Of a stretch of DNA of 64,000 nucleotides, positions 16,255 to 24,275 are shown piece by piece. Numbering within the stretch: position 1 is the first letter of the stretch; every line of letters starts with the position of its first letter. The DNA is from Rodentibacter sp901420285 (GTDB lineage Bacteria > Pseudomonadota > Gammaproteobacteria > Enterobacterales > Pasteurellaceae): contig NZ_CP162010.1 of assembly GCF_041734645.1 (NCBI RefSeq), positions 682,001-746,000 on the forward strand, in the 5' to 3' direction. A model generated the notes under the pieces. It worked only from the letters and a program-made list of their open reading frames with translations. It was not told where the DNA came from and made no database searches. The position numbers were made by a program, and so were the translations under genes.

Positions 16255-17577
16255 ATGATGTCAGAAAATATTTATTCCGTTTCTCAACTCAATTCTGCGA
16301 CGCGCCAAATGTTAGAAAGCCATTTTTCACAAATTTGGCTTACCGGCGAAATTTCGAATTTTACTCAGCCTGTGTCGGGGCATTGGTATCTCACGCTGAA
16401 AGATGAAAATGCACAGGTACGTTGTGCGATGTTTCGGATGAAAAATCTGCGCGTGGCCTTTTGTCCGCAAAACGGAATGCAAGTGCTGGTGCGCGCCAAT
16501 GTGAGTTTGTATGAACCGCGCGGCGATTATCAGTTGATTATTGAGTCCATGCACCCGGCCGGTGAGGGATTGTTGCAGCAGCAATTTGAAGCGTTAAAAA
16601 TAAAACTCGCGGCGGAAGGCTTATTTGCGCAAAATTTGAAGAAAAATTTACCGCCTTTTAGCAAAGCAGTGGGGATTGTGACCTCTTCTACGGGGGCCGC
16701 ATTGCAAGATATTTTACATATTTTGGCACGGCGCGATCCAAGTTTAAAAGTGGTGATTTATCCTACCGCCGTACAAGGCAAAGAAGCCGCAGCGGAAATT
16801 GTGCAAATGATTGAACTGGCCAATAAGCGACAAGAAGTGGATGTGCTGATTGTGGGGCGAGGAGGCGGTTCATTGGAAGATTTTTGGTGTTTTAATGAGG
16901 AAGCGGTGGCGCGTGCGATTTTTCGTTCCGCTTTGCCGATTATCAGTGCTGTAGGGCATGAAACCGATGTCACCATTGCGGATTTTGTGGCAGATCTTCG
17001 TGCGCCGACACCGTCCGCCGCGGCAGAATTAGTCAGTCGCAATCAAGACGAACTTGTTCAGCAATTACGCCATCAGCAACAGCGTTTGGGGATGGCATTT
17101 GACCTTGTGTTTACGCAAAAAAGTCAATGTTTAAAACAACTTGCGTTACGTTTGCAAAACCGGCATCCGCACCATCAATTGCGCATTCAACAAGCGAAAA
17201 ACGAACAGCTTACGCATCGTTTGCAGCTAGCCATGCAGCGTCAATTTGAAAAAATGCAACAAAAATTGAGCGCGCTTGCTCTGCGTTTAAAACAAAACCC
17301 GTTGCCATATCGCATTCAACGTCATCAACAGTATTTAGAACAGCTACAAGTGCAATTGAATTTCAGTGCAAATCGTCAAGTGACAGAGCGCCAAAACAAA
17401 GTTGCCGCCTTGTGCGGAAAATTGGATGGATTAAGCCCGCTGAAAGTGCTGGCACGCGGTTATTCCATCGCGAAAAACGGGCAAGGCAAGACGGTTGTTA
17501 GTGTAAAAGATGTGAAGTCGGGAGAATTGCTTACAACGCAAGTGGCAGACGGGAAGATTGTTAGTCGGCTTGTATAA
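16255..17577 (+). CDS. xseA: Exodeoxyribonuclease VII large subunit
   Basis: A 440-residue XseA, the catalytic subunit of exonuclease VII, which degrades single-stranded DNA with the small subunit XseB. An N-terminal OB-fold (about 10-105, with WLTGEISNF) binds DNA; the catalytic core holds GIVTSSTGAALQDIL (about 138-152), VGRGGGSLEDFWCFNEE (about 199-215) and SAVGHETDVTIAD (about 228-240); a long coiled coil spans about 265-390. Length agrees with homologues. Two ATG codons in a row make 16255 or 16258 equally good starts. xseB is not adjacent, and a strong terminator follows. Confidence 0.95.
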   Translation: MMSENIYSVSQLNSATRQMLESHFSQIWLTGEISNFTQPVSGHWYLTLKDENAQVRCAMFRMKNLRVAFCPQNGMQVLVRANVSLYEPRGDYQLIIESMHPAGEGLLQQQFEALKIKLAAEGLFAQNLKKNLPPFSKAVGIVTSSTGAALQDILHILARRDPSLKVVIYPTAVQGKEAAAEIVQMIELANKRQEVDVLIVGRGGGSLEDFWCFNEEAVARAIFRSALPIISAVGHETDVTIADFVADLRAPTPSAAAELVSRNQDELVQQLRHQQQRLGMAFDLVFTQKSQCLKQLALRLQNRHPHHQLRIQQAKNEQLTHRLQLAMQRQFEKMQQKLSALALRLKQNPLPYRIQRHQQYLEQLQVQLNFSANRQVTERQNKVAALCGKLDGLSPLKVLARGYSIAKNGQGKTVVSVKDVKSGELLTTQVADGKIVSRLV

Positions 17578-17597
17578 TCATTTTCTTATGTAAGCGG

Positions 17598-17638
17598 AAA
17601 TGCCGTGACGGAGAAAATCGTCACGGCATTTATTTTTG
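17598..17638 (+). terminator. Terminator of xseA
   Basis: AAATGCCGTGACG (17598-17610) pairs perfectly with CGTCACGGCATTT (17619-17631) around an 8-base loop, followed by ATTTTTG. Confidence 0.9.
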
Positions 17639-17736
17639 TGAGCCATTTCAAAGTTTCAACAAAAAGTATAGTTCTTGTATTTTTTTTGACACACTTTGAG
17701 CGTATGATTTTTCGCCGCAGTATTTTGGAGAAAAAA

Positions 17737-18369
17737 ATGTTAGAAATTCAACAGTTTGGTCAGCGTGATGTGAAAATCCTCAACGAGGAGATTTTATATG
17801 ACGGTTTTTTCACGCTCAAAAAAATTCAATTCAAACATAAACTTTTTGCCGGTGGTGAAAGTGGCGCGGTAACCCGTGAATTACTTATCAAAGGCGCTGC
17901 TTCCGCCGTCATCGCTTATGATCCAAAAGAAGACGCGGTTGTTTTAGTGGAACAAGTGCGCATCGGTGCAGCGTATCATCCCGAACCGCATTGTTCGCCT
18001 TGGTTATTGGAATTGATTGCAGGTATGGTCGAAAAAGGCGAACAGCCGGAAGACGTTGCGTTACGCGAAAGCGAAGAAGAGGCCGGGATTAAAGTTAAAA
18101 ATTTGCTCCATTGTTTGAGTGTCTGGGACAGCCCGGGTGGTACGGTTGAACGAATTCATTTGTTTGTCGGGCAAGTGGACAGCTCGCAGGCAAAGGGCAT
18201 TCATGGGTTGGTCGAAGAACATGAAGACATTCGGGTTCATGTAGTAAAACGTGAACAGGCCTATCAATGGATGTGCGAAGGAAAAATCGATAATTGTACC
18301 GCTGTCATCGGATTGCAATGGCTTCAATTAAATTACGCTCAATTGCAACAGCGTTGGCAACAAGCTTAG
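17737..18369 (+). CDS. nudF: ADP-ribose diphosphatase (Nudix hydrolase)
   Basis: A 210-residue Nudix hydrolase that splits ADP-ribose to AMP and ribose 5-phosphate. The Nudix box starts GMVEKGEQPEDVAL and ends RESEEEAGI (about residues 91-113), matching G-x5-E-x7-RE-U-x-EE-x-G-U. The upstream strand LLIKGAASAVIAYDP and the later SPGGTVERIHLFVG fit the ADPRase (TrgB/NudF) subgroup. The ATG at 17737 has GGAG seven bases upstream; a longer in-frame reading begins at a GTG inside the preceding terminator and is unlikely. cpdA follows after nine bases, the same nudF-cpdA order as in E. coli. Confidence 0.93.
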   Translation: MLEIQQFGQRDVKILNEEILYDGFFTLKKIQFKHKLFAGGESGAVTRELLIKGAASAVIAYDPKEDAVVLVEQVRIGAAYHPEPHCSPWLLELIAGMVEKGEQPEDVALRESEEEAGIKVKNLLHCLSVWDSPGGTVERIHLFVGQVDSSQAKGIHGLVEEHEDIRVHVVKREQAYQWMCEGKIDNCTAVIGLQWLQLNYAQLQQRWQQA

Positions 18370-18378
18370 GAGGCATCT

Positions 18379-19203
18379 GTGAAAAATACATTTGTCTATC
18401 AAGCGAAACGACCCATTGTAAAAGTGTTACAGATTACCGATCCGCATCTATTTAAAGACGAACAAACAGAATTGCTTGGCGTGAATACGCAGGCGAGTTT
18501 CGGGCAAGTGTTAAAAGAAATTCAACAAAACGATACGGATTTCGACCTTATTTTCGCCACCGGTGATCTCGTGCAAGACGGAAGCGAAGAAGGCTATCGC
18601 CGTTTTGTGGAAATGCTTAAACCCTTTGGTAAATCGGTATTTTGGATTCCGGGCAATCATGATTTTCAACCAAAAATGGTGGAATATTTAAATCAACCGC
18701 CAGTGCAAAGCGCAAAACATATTTTACTCGGCGAACATTGGCAGGCTATGTTATTGGATAGTCAGGTTTACGGCGTGCCGCACGGCGAACTAAGTCAATA
18801 TCAACTCAATTTATTAAAAGAAACCTTAGCAAAATATCCGCAACGTTACACGTTGATTGTATTGCATCATCATTTATTGCCGACCAATTCCGCTTGGTTG
18901 GATCAACACAATTTGCGTAATCCGCATGAGTTGTACGAGGTACTTGCGCCATTTGAAAAGGTGAAAGCAATTGTATACGGGCATATTCATCAACAAGTCG
19001 ATAGCCAATGGTACCGTTATCAAGTGATGGCGACGCCTTCTACCTGTATTCAATTTAAAGCGGATAGCCAAAATTTTGCTTTGGATGCGGTGCCACCGGG
19101 CTGGCGCGAAATTGAGTTGCATCCGGACGGTTCGATTAGAACGACAGTGAAACGCATTCGACAGGCTGAGTTCTTACCGAATATGCAAGAAGAAGGCTAC
19201 TAA
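18379..19203 (+). CDS. cpdA: 3',5'-cyclic AMP phosphodiesterase CpdA
   Basis: A 274-residue class III cAMP phosphodiesterase (Icc) of the calcineurin-like metallophosphatase fold. The metal ligands follow the family order: DPHLF (residues 21-25), GDLVQDG (about 61-67), GNHDF (about 91-95), LHHHLLP (about 161-167) and YGHIHQ (about 198-203). It hydrolyses cAMP to AMP and so limits CRP activity; in H. influenzae icc affects competence, relevant to the CRP-S operon at 22 kb. The start is GTG at 18379, with AGGAGG five bases upstream. It is co-transcribed with nudF and ends at a terminator. Confidence 0.95.
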   Translation: MKNTFVYQAKRPIVKVLQITDPHLFKDEQTELLGVNTQASFGQVLKEIQQNDTDFDLIFATGDLVQDGSEEGYRRFVEMLKPFGKSVFWIPGNHDFQPKMVEYLNQPPVQSAKHILLGEHWQAMLLDSQVYGVPHGELSQYQLNLLKETLAKYPQRYTLIVLHHHLLPTNSAWLDQHNLRNPHELYEVLAPFEKVKAIVYGHIHQQVDSQWYRYQVMATPSTCIQFKADSQNFALDAVPPGWREIELHPDGSIRTTVKRIRQAEFLPNMQEEGY

Positions 19204-19228
19204 AAAAAGAAAGCGATAAAAAAATAGC

Positions 19229-19260
19229 GTGCGATCAAACTGGTCGCACTTTATTTTTTT
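19229..19260 (+). terminator. Terminator of nudF-cpdA
   Basis: GTGCGA (19229-19234) pairs with TCGCAC (19244-19249), extended inward by a C-G and a G-T pair, followed by TTTATTTTTTT. Confidence 0.82.
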
Positions 19261-19285
19261 GATGTTCAATGATTTTTTCGATGTT

Positions 19286-19297
19286 CAATGCGGTGCT
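19286..19297 (+). repeat. Dispersed 12-mer, single copy
   Basis: Perfect CAATGCGGTGCT in the cpdA-ybeY gap. The preceding bases GATGTTCAATG and ATGTTCAATG form a short direct duplication (19261 and 19281), suggesting local slippage or repeated insertion. Confidence 0.78.
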
Positions 19298-19347
19298 GTT
19301 TTGAGAGTGCGCTTATTACAGCCTAAAATTCAGGCTCGCTTTGGTTT

Positions 19348-19359
19348 CAATGCGGTGCC
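19348..19359 (+). repeat. Dispersed 12-mer, near-perfect copy
   Basis: CAATGCGGTGCC, one mismatch, 51 bases after the previous copy and in the same direction. The 278-base gap 19204-19481 holds these two copies and the cpdA terminator, and nothing else I can name. Confidence 0.7.
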
Positions 19360-19481
19360 AAAATCATCCTCCGTTTTTAGTACGCAAATGCGTTCTGGCT
19401 ATTTTTAGAAAGTCCGTTAGAATAGCGCCCGAAATGGCATAAAGTGTCTAAAAAGAGTAACGGCACGGTTAAGGAGAAAAT

Positions 19482-19946
19482 ATGGGCAATATGCTAATTG
19501 ATTTGCAAATCGCCAGCGAAAATATAGATGATTTGCCAACTTTAGAACAAATCGAACAATGGGCAACGGCTGCGGTTCAACCGGAATCGGACGATGTGGA
19601 AATGACGGTGCGTATTGTGGACGAAGCGGAAAGTCAAGCGTTGAATCGGACTTATCGCGCCAAAGATCGCCCGACGAATGTGCTGTCGTTTCCCTTTGAA
19701 TGCCCGACTGAAGTGTCATTACCGCTATTGGGTGATTTGGTGATTTGTCGCCAAGTGGTCGAATATGAGGCGGCAGAACAAGAAAAACCGTTGATGGCGC
19801 ACTGGGCCCATATGGTGGTGCACGGTAGTTTACATTTGCTTGGTTACGATCACATCGACGATACCGAAGCAGAAGAAATGGAAAGCTTGGAAACGAAAAT
19901 TATGCAAGGATTGGGCTTTGTTGATCCTTATTTAGCGGAAAAATAA
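19482..19946 (+). CDS. ybeY: Endoribonuclease YbeY
   Basis: A 154-residue zinc-dependent endoribonuclease used in 16S rRNA 3'-end maturation and late ribosome quality control. The family signature HGSLHLLGYDH (about residues 114-124) holds the three zinc-binding histidines, and RAKDRPTNVLSFPFE (about 56-70) is the conserved substrate-side segment. Length is normal. AAGGAGAAAAT precedes the ATG. In many gamma-proteobacteria ybeY is followed by corC; here a HAD phosphatase gene follows 23 bases later. Confidence 0.96.
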   Translation: MGNMLIDLQIASENIDDLPTLEQIEQWATAAVQPESDDVEMTVRIVDEAESQALNRTYRAKDRPTNVLSFPFECPTEVSLPLLGDLVICRQVVEYEAAEQEKPLMAHWAHMVVHGSLHLLGYDHIDDTEAEEMESLETKIMQGLGFVDPYLAEK

Positions 19947-19969
19947 CGTTATTGGCATTGGGAGTCATT

Positions 19970-20755
19970 ATGTATAAAGCCGTATTTAGTGATTTTGATG
20001 GGACTTTATTAACCTCGGATCACAAAATTTCGCTGAGAACCTTGGCCGCCATTACGCGTTTAGCCGAGCGGGGCGTGCCTTTCGTGCCGATTTCCGCTCG
20101 TTCGCCACTTGGCATTTTGCCTTACTGGAAACAGTTGCAAACCAACAATGTATTAGTGGCGTTTAGCGGCGCGTTGATTTTGGATCATCGATTACAACCG
20201 ATTTACAGTGTACAAATTGACGCGGCAGATATGGAAAAATTAAATCGAGTATTCAAAGATTTTGCACATTTAGCGGTGAATTATTACGTTAACGACGATT
20301 GTTTTAGCAATGATTTAGCAAATCCTTGGGTGAAACTGGAAGCACAAATTACCAAAATTCCTATCGAAGCGGCGCAAGCGGATAAAATTTATCCGGCGCA
20401 TAAAGTTCAAATTATCGGCGAACCACATGAGATTATTCACATCGAAGCTTTGCTGAAGGAAAAATTCCCGCATCTAAGCATTTGCCGTTCGCATCAAAGT
20501 TATTTGGAAGTGATGAACAGCGCGGCCACTAAAGGCAATGCAGTGCGTTTTTTAGAAAAATATTTCGGCCTGAAAACCGAAGAGGTGATTGCTTTCGGCG
20601 ATAACTTTAATGATTTGGATATGTTAGAACACGCCGGTCTTGGTGTCGCGATGGGCAATGCACCGGAAGAAATCAAACAAGCAGCGAATCGGGTAACCGC
20701 CGGCAATAATGAAGACGGTTTGGCACTTATTCTAGAAGAAGTGTTTCCGGCATAA
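19970..20755 (+). CDS. Cof-type HAD-family phosphatase
   Basis: A 261-residue haloacid dehalogenase-like hydrolase of the Cof/YidA class. Motif I is FSDFDGTLL (residues 6-14) with the nucleophile and acid/base aspartates, motif II is ISARS (about 42-46), and motif IV is AFGDNFNDLDML (about 206-217), which binds magnesium. A C2-type cap lies between. Members dephosphorylate sugar phosphates, phosphorylated cofactors or similar small molecules; the substrate here is unknown. The ATG at 19970 has GGAG six bases upstream; a start 18 bases earlier is less likely. Short gap to ybeY suggests one transcript. Confidence 0.9.
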   Translation: MYKAVFSDFDGTLLTSDHKISLRTLAAITRLAERGVPFVPISARSPLGILPYWKQLQTNNVLVAFSGALILDHRLQPIYSVQIDAADMEKLNRVFKDFAHLAVNYYVNDDCFSNDLANPWVKLEAQITKIPIEAAQADKIYPAHKVQIIGEPHEIIHIEALLKEKFPHLSICRSHQSYLEVMNSAATKGNAVRFLEKYFGLKTEEVIAFGDNFNDLDMLEHAGLGVAMGNAPEEIKQAANRVTAGNNEDGLALILEEVFPA

Positions 20756-20878
20756 AATGTATAAAAAATGATCGCATCGCGGTCGTTTAGGTTGGCAGGT
20801 TAAGCAATTATTTCGATTTTGCTTTTATAATCCGCCAGTTCGTTATTTCAACATCAGATTAAATCTAACTGCGTATTT

Positions 20879-20914
20879 AGCACCGCATTGGAATACCATA
20901 TGAGCACCGCATTG
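20879..20914 (-). repeat. Two direct copies of the dispersed 12-mer
   Basis: Perfect AGCACCGCATTG at 20879-20890 and again at 20903-20914, both in the same orientation, separated by GAATACCATATG. All the paired copies I found elsewhere in the window are inverted, so this tandem is an exception. It lies in the 3' region of the HAD phosphatase gene. Confidence 0.85.
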
Positions 20915-20993
20915 AATACGGGCGGCGTGTCAGCGGAGAGGGAGTTGGCAGCGTAGCGTTTGAGACGATGATTTGATGAACTTTATAGAAAGG

Positions 20994-21030
20994 AAAAAAA
21001 CCGCACTTTTGCTCTAAGAGTGCGGTTTTT
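20994..21030 (-). terminator. Terminator of suhB with embedded uptake sequence
   Basis: AAAAACCGCACTTTT pairs with the complementary AAGAGTGCGGTTTTT around a 5-base loop. ACCGCACTT at 21000-21008 is a perfect uptake sequence. It lies just past the suhB stop on the minus strand and could also serve the HAD gene. Confidence 0.88.
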
Positions 21031-21038
21031 AGTATTTT

Positions 21039-21842
21039 TTAGTTTTTAAACTCAGCACCTAAACAAGGGCGGATCTTATTGAGCATATCTTTTAATACGC
21101 GCGTTGGTGCTGCGATGATATTGCCGCTGCGTAAATAGCCGCTGCCGCCTTCAAAGTCACACACCAAACCGCCCGCTTCGCGCACGATTAAATCGCCTGC
21201 CGCGCAATCCCAGGCTTTTAAGCCCATTTCAAAATAGCCATCAATGCGACCGGATGCCACATAGCATAAATCCAATGCGGCGGAACCAGTGCGACGGAAA
21301 TCCGCGGCATTCTCAATTAATGCGTTCATCATCGCGAATTGAGTTGACATGAGGTTAGGTTGTTTGAACGGGAAACCGGTGGCAAGAATCGCGCCTTGTA
21401 GTTCGCGTTTCGCATCAACGCGCAAACGTACGTCGTTTAATTTTGCACCTTCGCCGCGCACGGCGGTAAATAATTCGTTACGGATTGGATCGTAAACCAC
21501 GCCTACTTCAGTACGATTTTTCACGCGAATGGCGATAGACACGGCAAAGTGCGGAAGACCGCTCATAAAATTACGGGTGCCGTCTAATGGATCGATGATC
21601 CATTGTACATCGTTGTCTTCGCCTTCAAGTGCGCCGCTTTCTTCGGTGATGATGGTGTGATTAGGATAGGATTTGCGAATGATTTCAATGATTTCCGCTT
21701 CTGCAGCTTTGTCGACGTTAGTGACGTAATCATTGATACCTTTTTGGGTGCTTTCGATAGCATCGCGGCGTTCATCATTTTTAGCAATCACATTGCCCGC
21801 TTTTCGTGCCGCACGAATCGCGATATTTAACATTGGATTCAT
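21039..21842 (-). CDS. suhB: Inositol-1-monophosphatase SuhB
   Basis: A 267-residue member of the inositol monophosphatase family. Metal-binding motifs: ITEESGALEG (about residues 64-73), IIDPLDGTRNFMSG (about 82-95, the WIDPLDGT signature) and KAWDCAAGDLIVREAGG (about 207-223). E. coli SuhB acts mainly as a component of rRNA antitermination and in rRNA maturation, with weak phosphatase activity; the same may hold here. The N-terminus MNPMLNIAIRAARKAGN matches E. coli closely. It is divergent from the competence operon. Confidence 0.95.
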   Translation of the reverse strand: MNPMLNIAIRAARKAGNVIAKNDERRDAIESTQKGINDYVTNVDKAAEAEIIEIIRKSYPNHTIITEESGALEGEDNDVQWIIDPLDGTRNFMSGLPHFAVSIAIRVKNRTEVGVVYDPIRNELFTAVRGEGAKLNDVRLRVDAKRELQGAILATGFPFKQPNLMSTQFAMMNALIENAADFRRTGSAALDLCYVASGRIDGYFEMGLKAWDCAAGDLIVREAGGLVCDFEGGSGYLRSGNIIAAPTRVLKDMLNKIRPCLGAEFKN

Positions 21843-21953
21843 ATTTCCACCGGATTTTAAAGAACAGAAAATCGGGCGCCATTATAGCGAGATTTGTCCA
21901 AATAACCAGCGCAAAATTATTTAATAGCGTATTTTTAAATGATTTCCCGCAAA

Positions 21954-21975
21954 TTTTGCGATTCGTATCGTAAAA
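21954..21975 (+). promoter_or_regulatory. CRP-S site (Sxy-dependent competence promoter)
   Basis: The 22-bp site reads TTTTGCGATTC then GTATCGTAAAA, nearly symmetric, with the TGCGA half-site that defines CRP-S sites instead of TGTGA. It lies about 65 bases upstream of the first pseudopilin gene. In H. influenzae such sites need both cAMP-CRP and Sxy, and the homologous operon belongs to this regulon. Confidence 0.8.
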
Positions 21976-22041
21976 AAGAACCTTTATATTTATCGAATTT
22001 TAAAGGGAGATTAAAGTGCACCTAAAAATTGCGGGGGTTTT

Positions 22042-22557
22042 ATGTATAAAGGTGCGACGTTGATGGAGTTATTAATCGGTTTGGCGATTATCGGTATCGC
22101 TTTGAGTTTTGCATTTCCTCTCTGGCAAACCGATAATTCAAAAATGATTCTGGCAAAAGAACAACATCGTTTATACCTATTTTTACGTCAAATTCAGGCG
22201 AGAGCGGAAAATTCTTCCGATGTTTGGCTTGTTTTGATCGATCAAAATCCGGCCACACGAGAATGGTGTGTGAGTGCTCAATTAAAAAACGACAAACTTT
22301 GCGATTGTTTGCATCCGACCAATTGTCCGAAGGATGTCTATGCGCATTTTTACTACCCCTATTTTGCGAAAAAAACCAATATACTCAGCCCCAAAATTTA
22401 TCCTACCGCAATTGCACGATTTGATGGGGTAAGAAACACTTTTGAGGCAAATTGCTTTTCCTTACAGAGCGGTGATGAAAGTACCGTATTTTCCTTTTTT
22501 AATGTCGGTAGTTTGAAATTGAAAACCGGTCAGTCTATGAGTGCCTGTGCAAAGTGA
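22042..22557 (+). CDS. comN: Competence minor pseudopilin ComN (type IV prepilin-like)
   Basis: A 171-residue prepilin-like protein: MYKG, cleavage after G4, then ATLMELLIGLAIIGIALSF with the canonical glutamate at mature position 5. The C-terminal domain holds several cysteines (WCVSAQ, CDCLHPTNCP) likely to form disulfides. Minor pseudopilins prime assembly of the competence pilus that pulls DNA across the outer membrane. First gene of an operon equivalent to H. influenzae HI0938-HI0941, downstream of a CRP-S site. The gene name follows that operon order; sequence similarity among such proteins is low, so the symbol is less sure than the class. Confidence 0.82.
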   Translation: MYKGATLMELLIGLAIIGIALSFAFPLWQTDNSKMILAKEQHRLYLFLRQIQARAENSSDVWLVLIDQNPATREWCVSAQLKNDKLCDCLHPTNCPKDVYAHFYYPYFAKKTNILSPKIYPTAIARFDGVRNTFEANCFSLQSGDESTVFSFFNVGSLKLKTGQSMSACAK

Positions 22558-23267
22558 AACGTATATTAAAAGGTCAAACTTTACTCGGCTTAATGATTTC
22601 ATTAGCTATTTCCTCTTGGCTATTACTGTTAATTTCAGCGTTTTATGTTTCAACTCAAGTACAAAACCGAGAAATTTTATTACGTCTGAAATTGCAAGCT
22701 GAATTACAACGTACGATTCAACTCATCGGAAAGGATATTCGGCGAGCCGGTTTTCGTGCATTGAATAGCGGTGTTATTGAAACGAATTTGCCGCTTTTTG
22801 AATTGGATGAACAAGGAACGGCCATTTTTTTATCGCAAGAAGAGGGTGCAGCTCCGCGTAGTTGCGCATTATTTTTCTATGATTTGGATGGCAAAGGGTG
22901 CATTGGCAAAGGGACGACGAAGTATTGCGCAAAAAATAATCGAAATACGGCAATTGAAACGACAAGCGAATTGTTCGGTTATAAATTAAGTCAAAAAATG
23001 GTGAAAACGAAATTGACCTATCAAACGGCCATTCCCGCTCATTGTAAAGCTGAAGAATGTCGAACAGCGTTGCAACAACAAGCTTGCAATCCCGGAGGCG
23101 GTTGGCGAAGTTTATTGGATGAAGAAGAGTATGAAATTACGAAATTACAATTTGATTGGTTAATTGAGGGGAAAGGAATGCAGATTCAATTGGCGGGAAA
23201 TTTAAAGGGGCATCCGCATATTAAATACGAAACCGCATTGGTGATAGGTTTATGGAATCAAAAATAA
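22554..23267 (+). CDS. comO: Competence minor pseudopilin ComO (PilW/PpdB-like)
   Basis: A 237-residue prepilin-like protein of the PilW/PpdB type. The leader MKRILKG is followed by QTLLGLMISLAISSWLLLL; mature position 5 is glycine, not the usual glutamate. The segment RTIQLIGKDIRRAGFRA (about residues 61-77) is the PilW-family signature, and the C-terminal domain holds paired cysteines (SCALFF, KGCIGKG, HCKAEEC, QQACNPGG). It starts at a GTG that overlaps the comN stop, so it is translationally coupled. Role: periplasmic minor pilin of the DNA-uptake machine. Confidence 0.78.
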   Translation: MKRILKGQTLLGLMISLAISSWLLLLISAFYVSTQVQNREILLRLKLQAELQRTIQLIGKDIRRAGFRALNSGVIETNLPLFELDEQGTAIFLSQEEGAAPRSCALFFYDLDGKGCIGKGTTKYCAKNNRNTAIETTSELFGYKLSQKMVKTKLTYQTAIPAHCKAEECRTALQQQACNPGGGWRSLLDEEEYEITKLQFDWLIEGKGMQIQLAGNLKGHPHIKYETALVIGLWNQK

Positions 23268-23959
23268 ATATAGGAAGAAATCTTGAAAAGGGTGTGATTA
23301 CATTATCGCTGCTAATTTTTTTATCAGGCTTGTTGACGCTGGCTTTACTCTTTGACGACGATTTATTAAGTTTTTTTCGCGCACAACAAATGCAACGTCA
23401 AAACTATTCGGAAAGAGCGTTACTTTTACAAAAAATGATGCAACAAGAAAAGCAACGCCTATGTTCGGATTTACCTTTAAACAAGAAAATCGCATTTCGA
23501 CAAGTATCCACAACTTTGGCGGGGGCAGAAGATATGCTGCAATATTCAGTTTGGTGTCGGTATGCAGCGATATTTAAAAAAACACCGTTAAAACCGAATA
23601 ACGAAGGTTTGCTTGAACAGTTTGTACGAAGCGATGATAAGGCCGATTTTAAAAATGAGTTCGCATCCTCATCAAATCCTTTGGTGCCAACCAAAGAACC
23701 TCAACTATATTGGTTTGATAAGACTCAATCCGAACGGGAAGTCAATGGCGATATCGCGGCCGTTATCATCGCTGAAGGTGACCTTAAACTGCATGGTAAA
23801 GGCACGATTACCGGTACGGTGATCACCGGTGGAGAATTGACTCTTGATGGCGTCACAATCGCTTATAGTAAAAAAGTTGTTACGCCTTTAGTGCAACAAT
23901 ACAACAAATGGCAATTAGCGGAGAAAAGTTGGAGTGATTTTAAACCTCAAAACGAATAA
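23252..23959 (+). CDS. comP: Competence operon protein ComP (DUF2572/YgdB-like pseudopilin)
   Basis: A 235-residue protein with the leader MESKINIGRNLEKG, a hydrophobic helix VITLSLLIFLSGLLTLALLF, then a mostly polar periplasmic domain. Mature position 5 is serine, as in PilX/GspK-like subunits that cap a minor-pilin complex. The C-terminal part is rich in short beta-like stretches (VIIAEGDLKLHGKGTITGTV), which resemble a right-handed repeat. It overlaps comO by 16 bases. It corresponds by position to H. influenzae HI0940. Function in uptake is inferred from the operon. Confidence 0.75.
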   Translation: MESKINIGRNLEKGVITLSLLIFLSGLLTLALLFDDDLLSFFRAQQMQRQNYSERALLLQKMMQQEKQRLCSDLPLNKKIAFRQVSTTLAGAEDMLQYSVWCRYAAIFKKTPLKPNNEGLLEQFVRSDDKADFKNEFASSSNPLVPTKEPQLYWFDKTQSEREVNGDIAAVIIAEGDLKLHGKGTITGTVITGGELTLDGVTIAYSKKVVTPLVQQYNKWQLAEKSWSDFKPQNE

Positions 23960-24239
23960 GGGAATATCGCTCACTTCGGTGATGTTTACGTTGGCATTAT
24001 TTAGTTCATTGTTTTTAGCATTTAACCAGTGGACTGCGAATCAACGTAAAAACGCGATGAAAATTTATTATGATTTTCAGGCATTGCAGATTGCAGAGAA
24101 TCAAGGACATCGCCGATTTTTAGGTTTATCTTGCGAACATCAGGTGAAACAAAACGGTGTGCAATTTTACATTCAATGCCCGGGCAATCAAATTATCGTT
24201 CGTTCTCCGCAAGGTGAATTCTCCTTGAAAACCGAGTAA
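23934..24239 (+). CDS. comQ: Competence minor pseudopilin ComQ (PpdC-like)
   Basis: A 101-residue small prepilin-like protein: leader MILNLKTNKG, then ISLTSVMFTLALFSSLFLAF, with serine at mature position 5. The remaining domain is short, with two cysteines (LSCEHQ and IQCPG) that probably pair. It starts at a GTG inside the end of comP (overlap 26 bases) and is followed 36 bases later by recC. Position matches H. influenzae HI0941. The whole comNOPQ block is one overlapping translational unit. Confidence 0.75.
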   Translation: MILNLKTNKGISLTSVMFTLALFSSLFLAFNQWTANQRKNAMKIYYDFQALQIAENQGHRRFLGLSCEHQVKQNGVQFYIQCPGNQIIVRSPQGEFSLKTE

Positions 24240-24275
24240 AATGACGGCCTGTTTTGTCTATAAAAAGGTGCCGTT

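Noticed and set aside
17685..17708. TTGACA and TATGAT upstream of nudF as a promoter
   Set aside because: The two hexamers are only about 11 bases apart, too close for a sigma-70 promoter.
17605..17736. N-terminal extension of nudF from a GTG
   Set aside because: It starts inside the xseA terminator, and the ATG at 17737 has a good ribosome site and matches family length.
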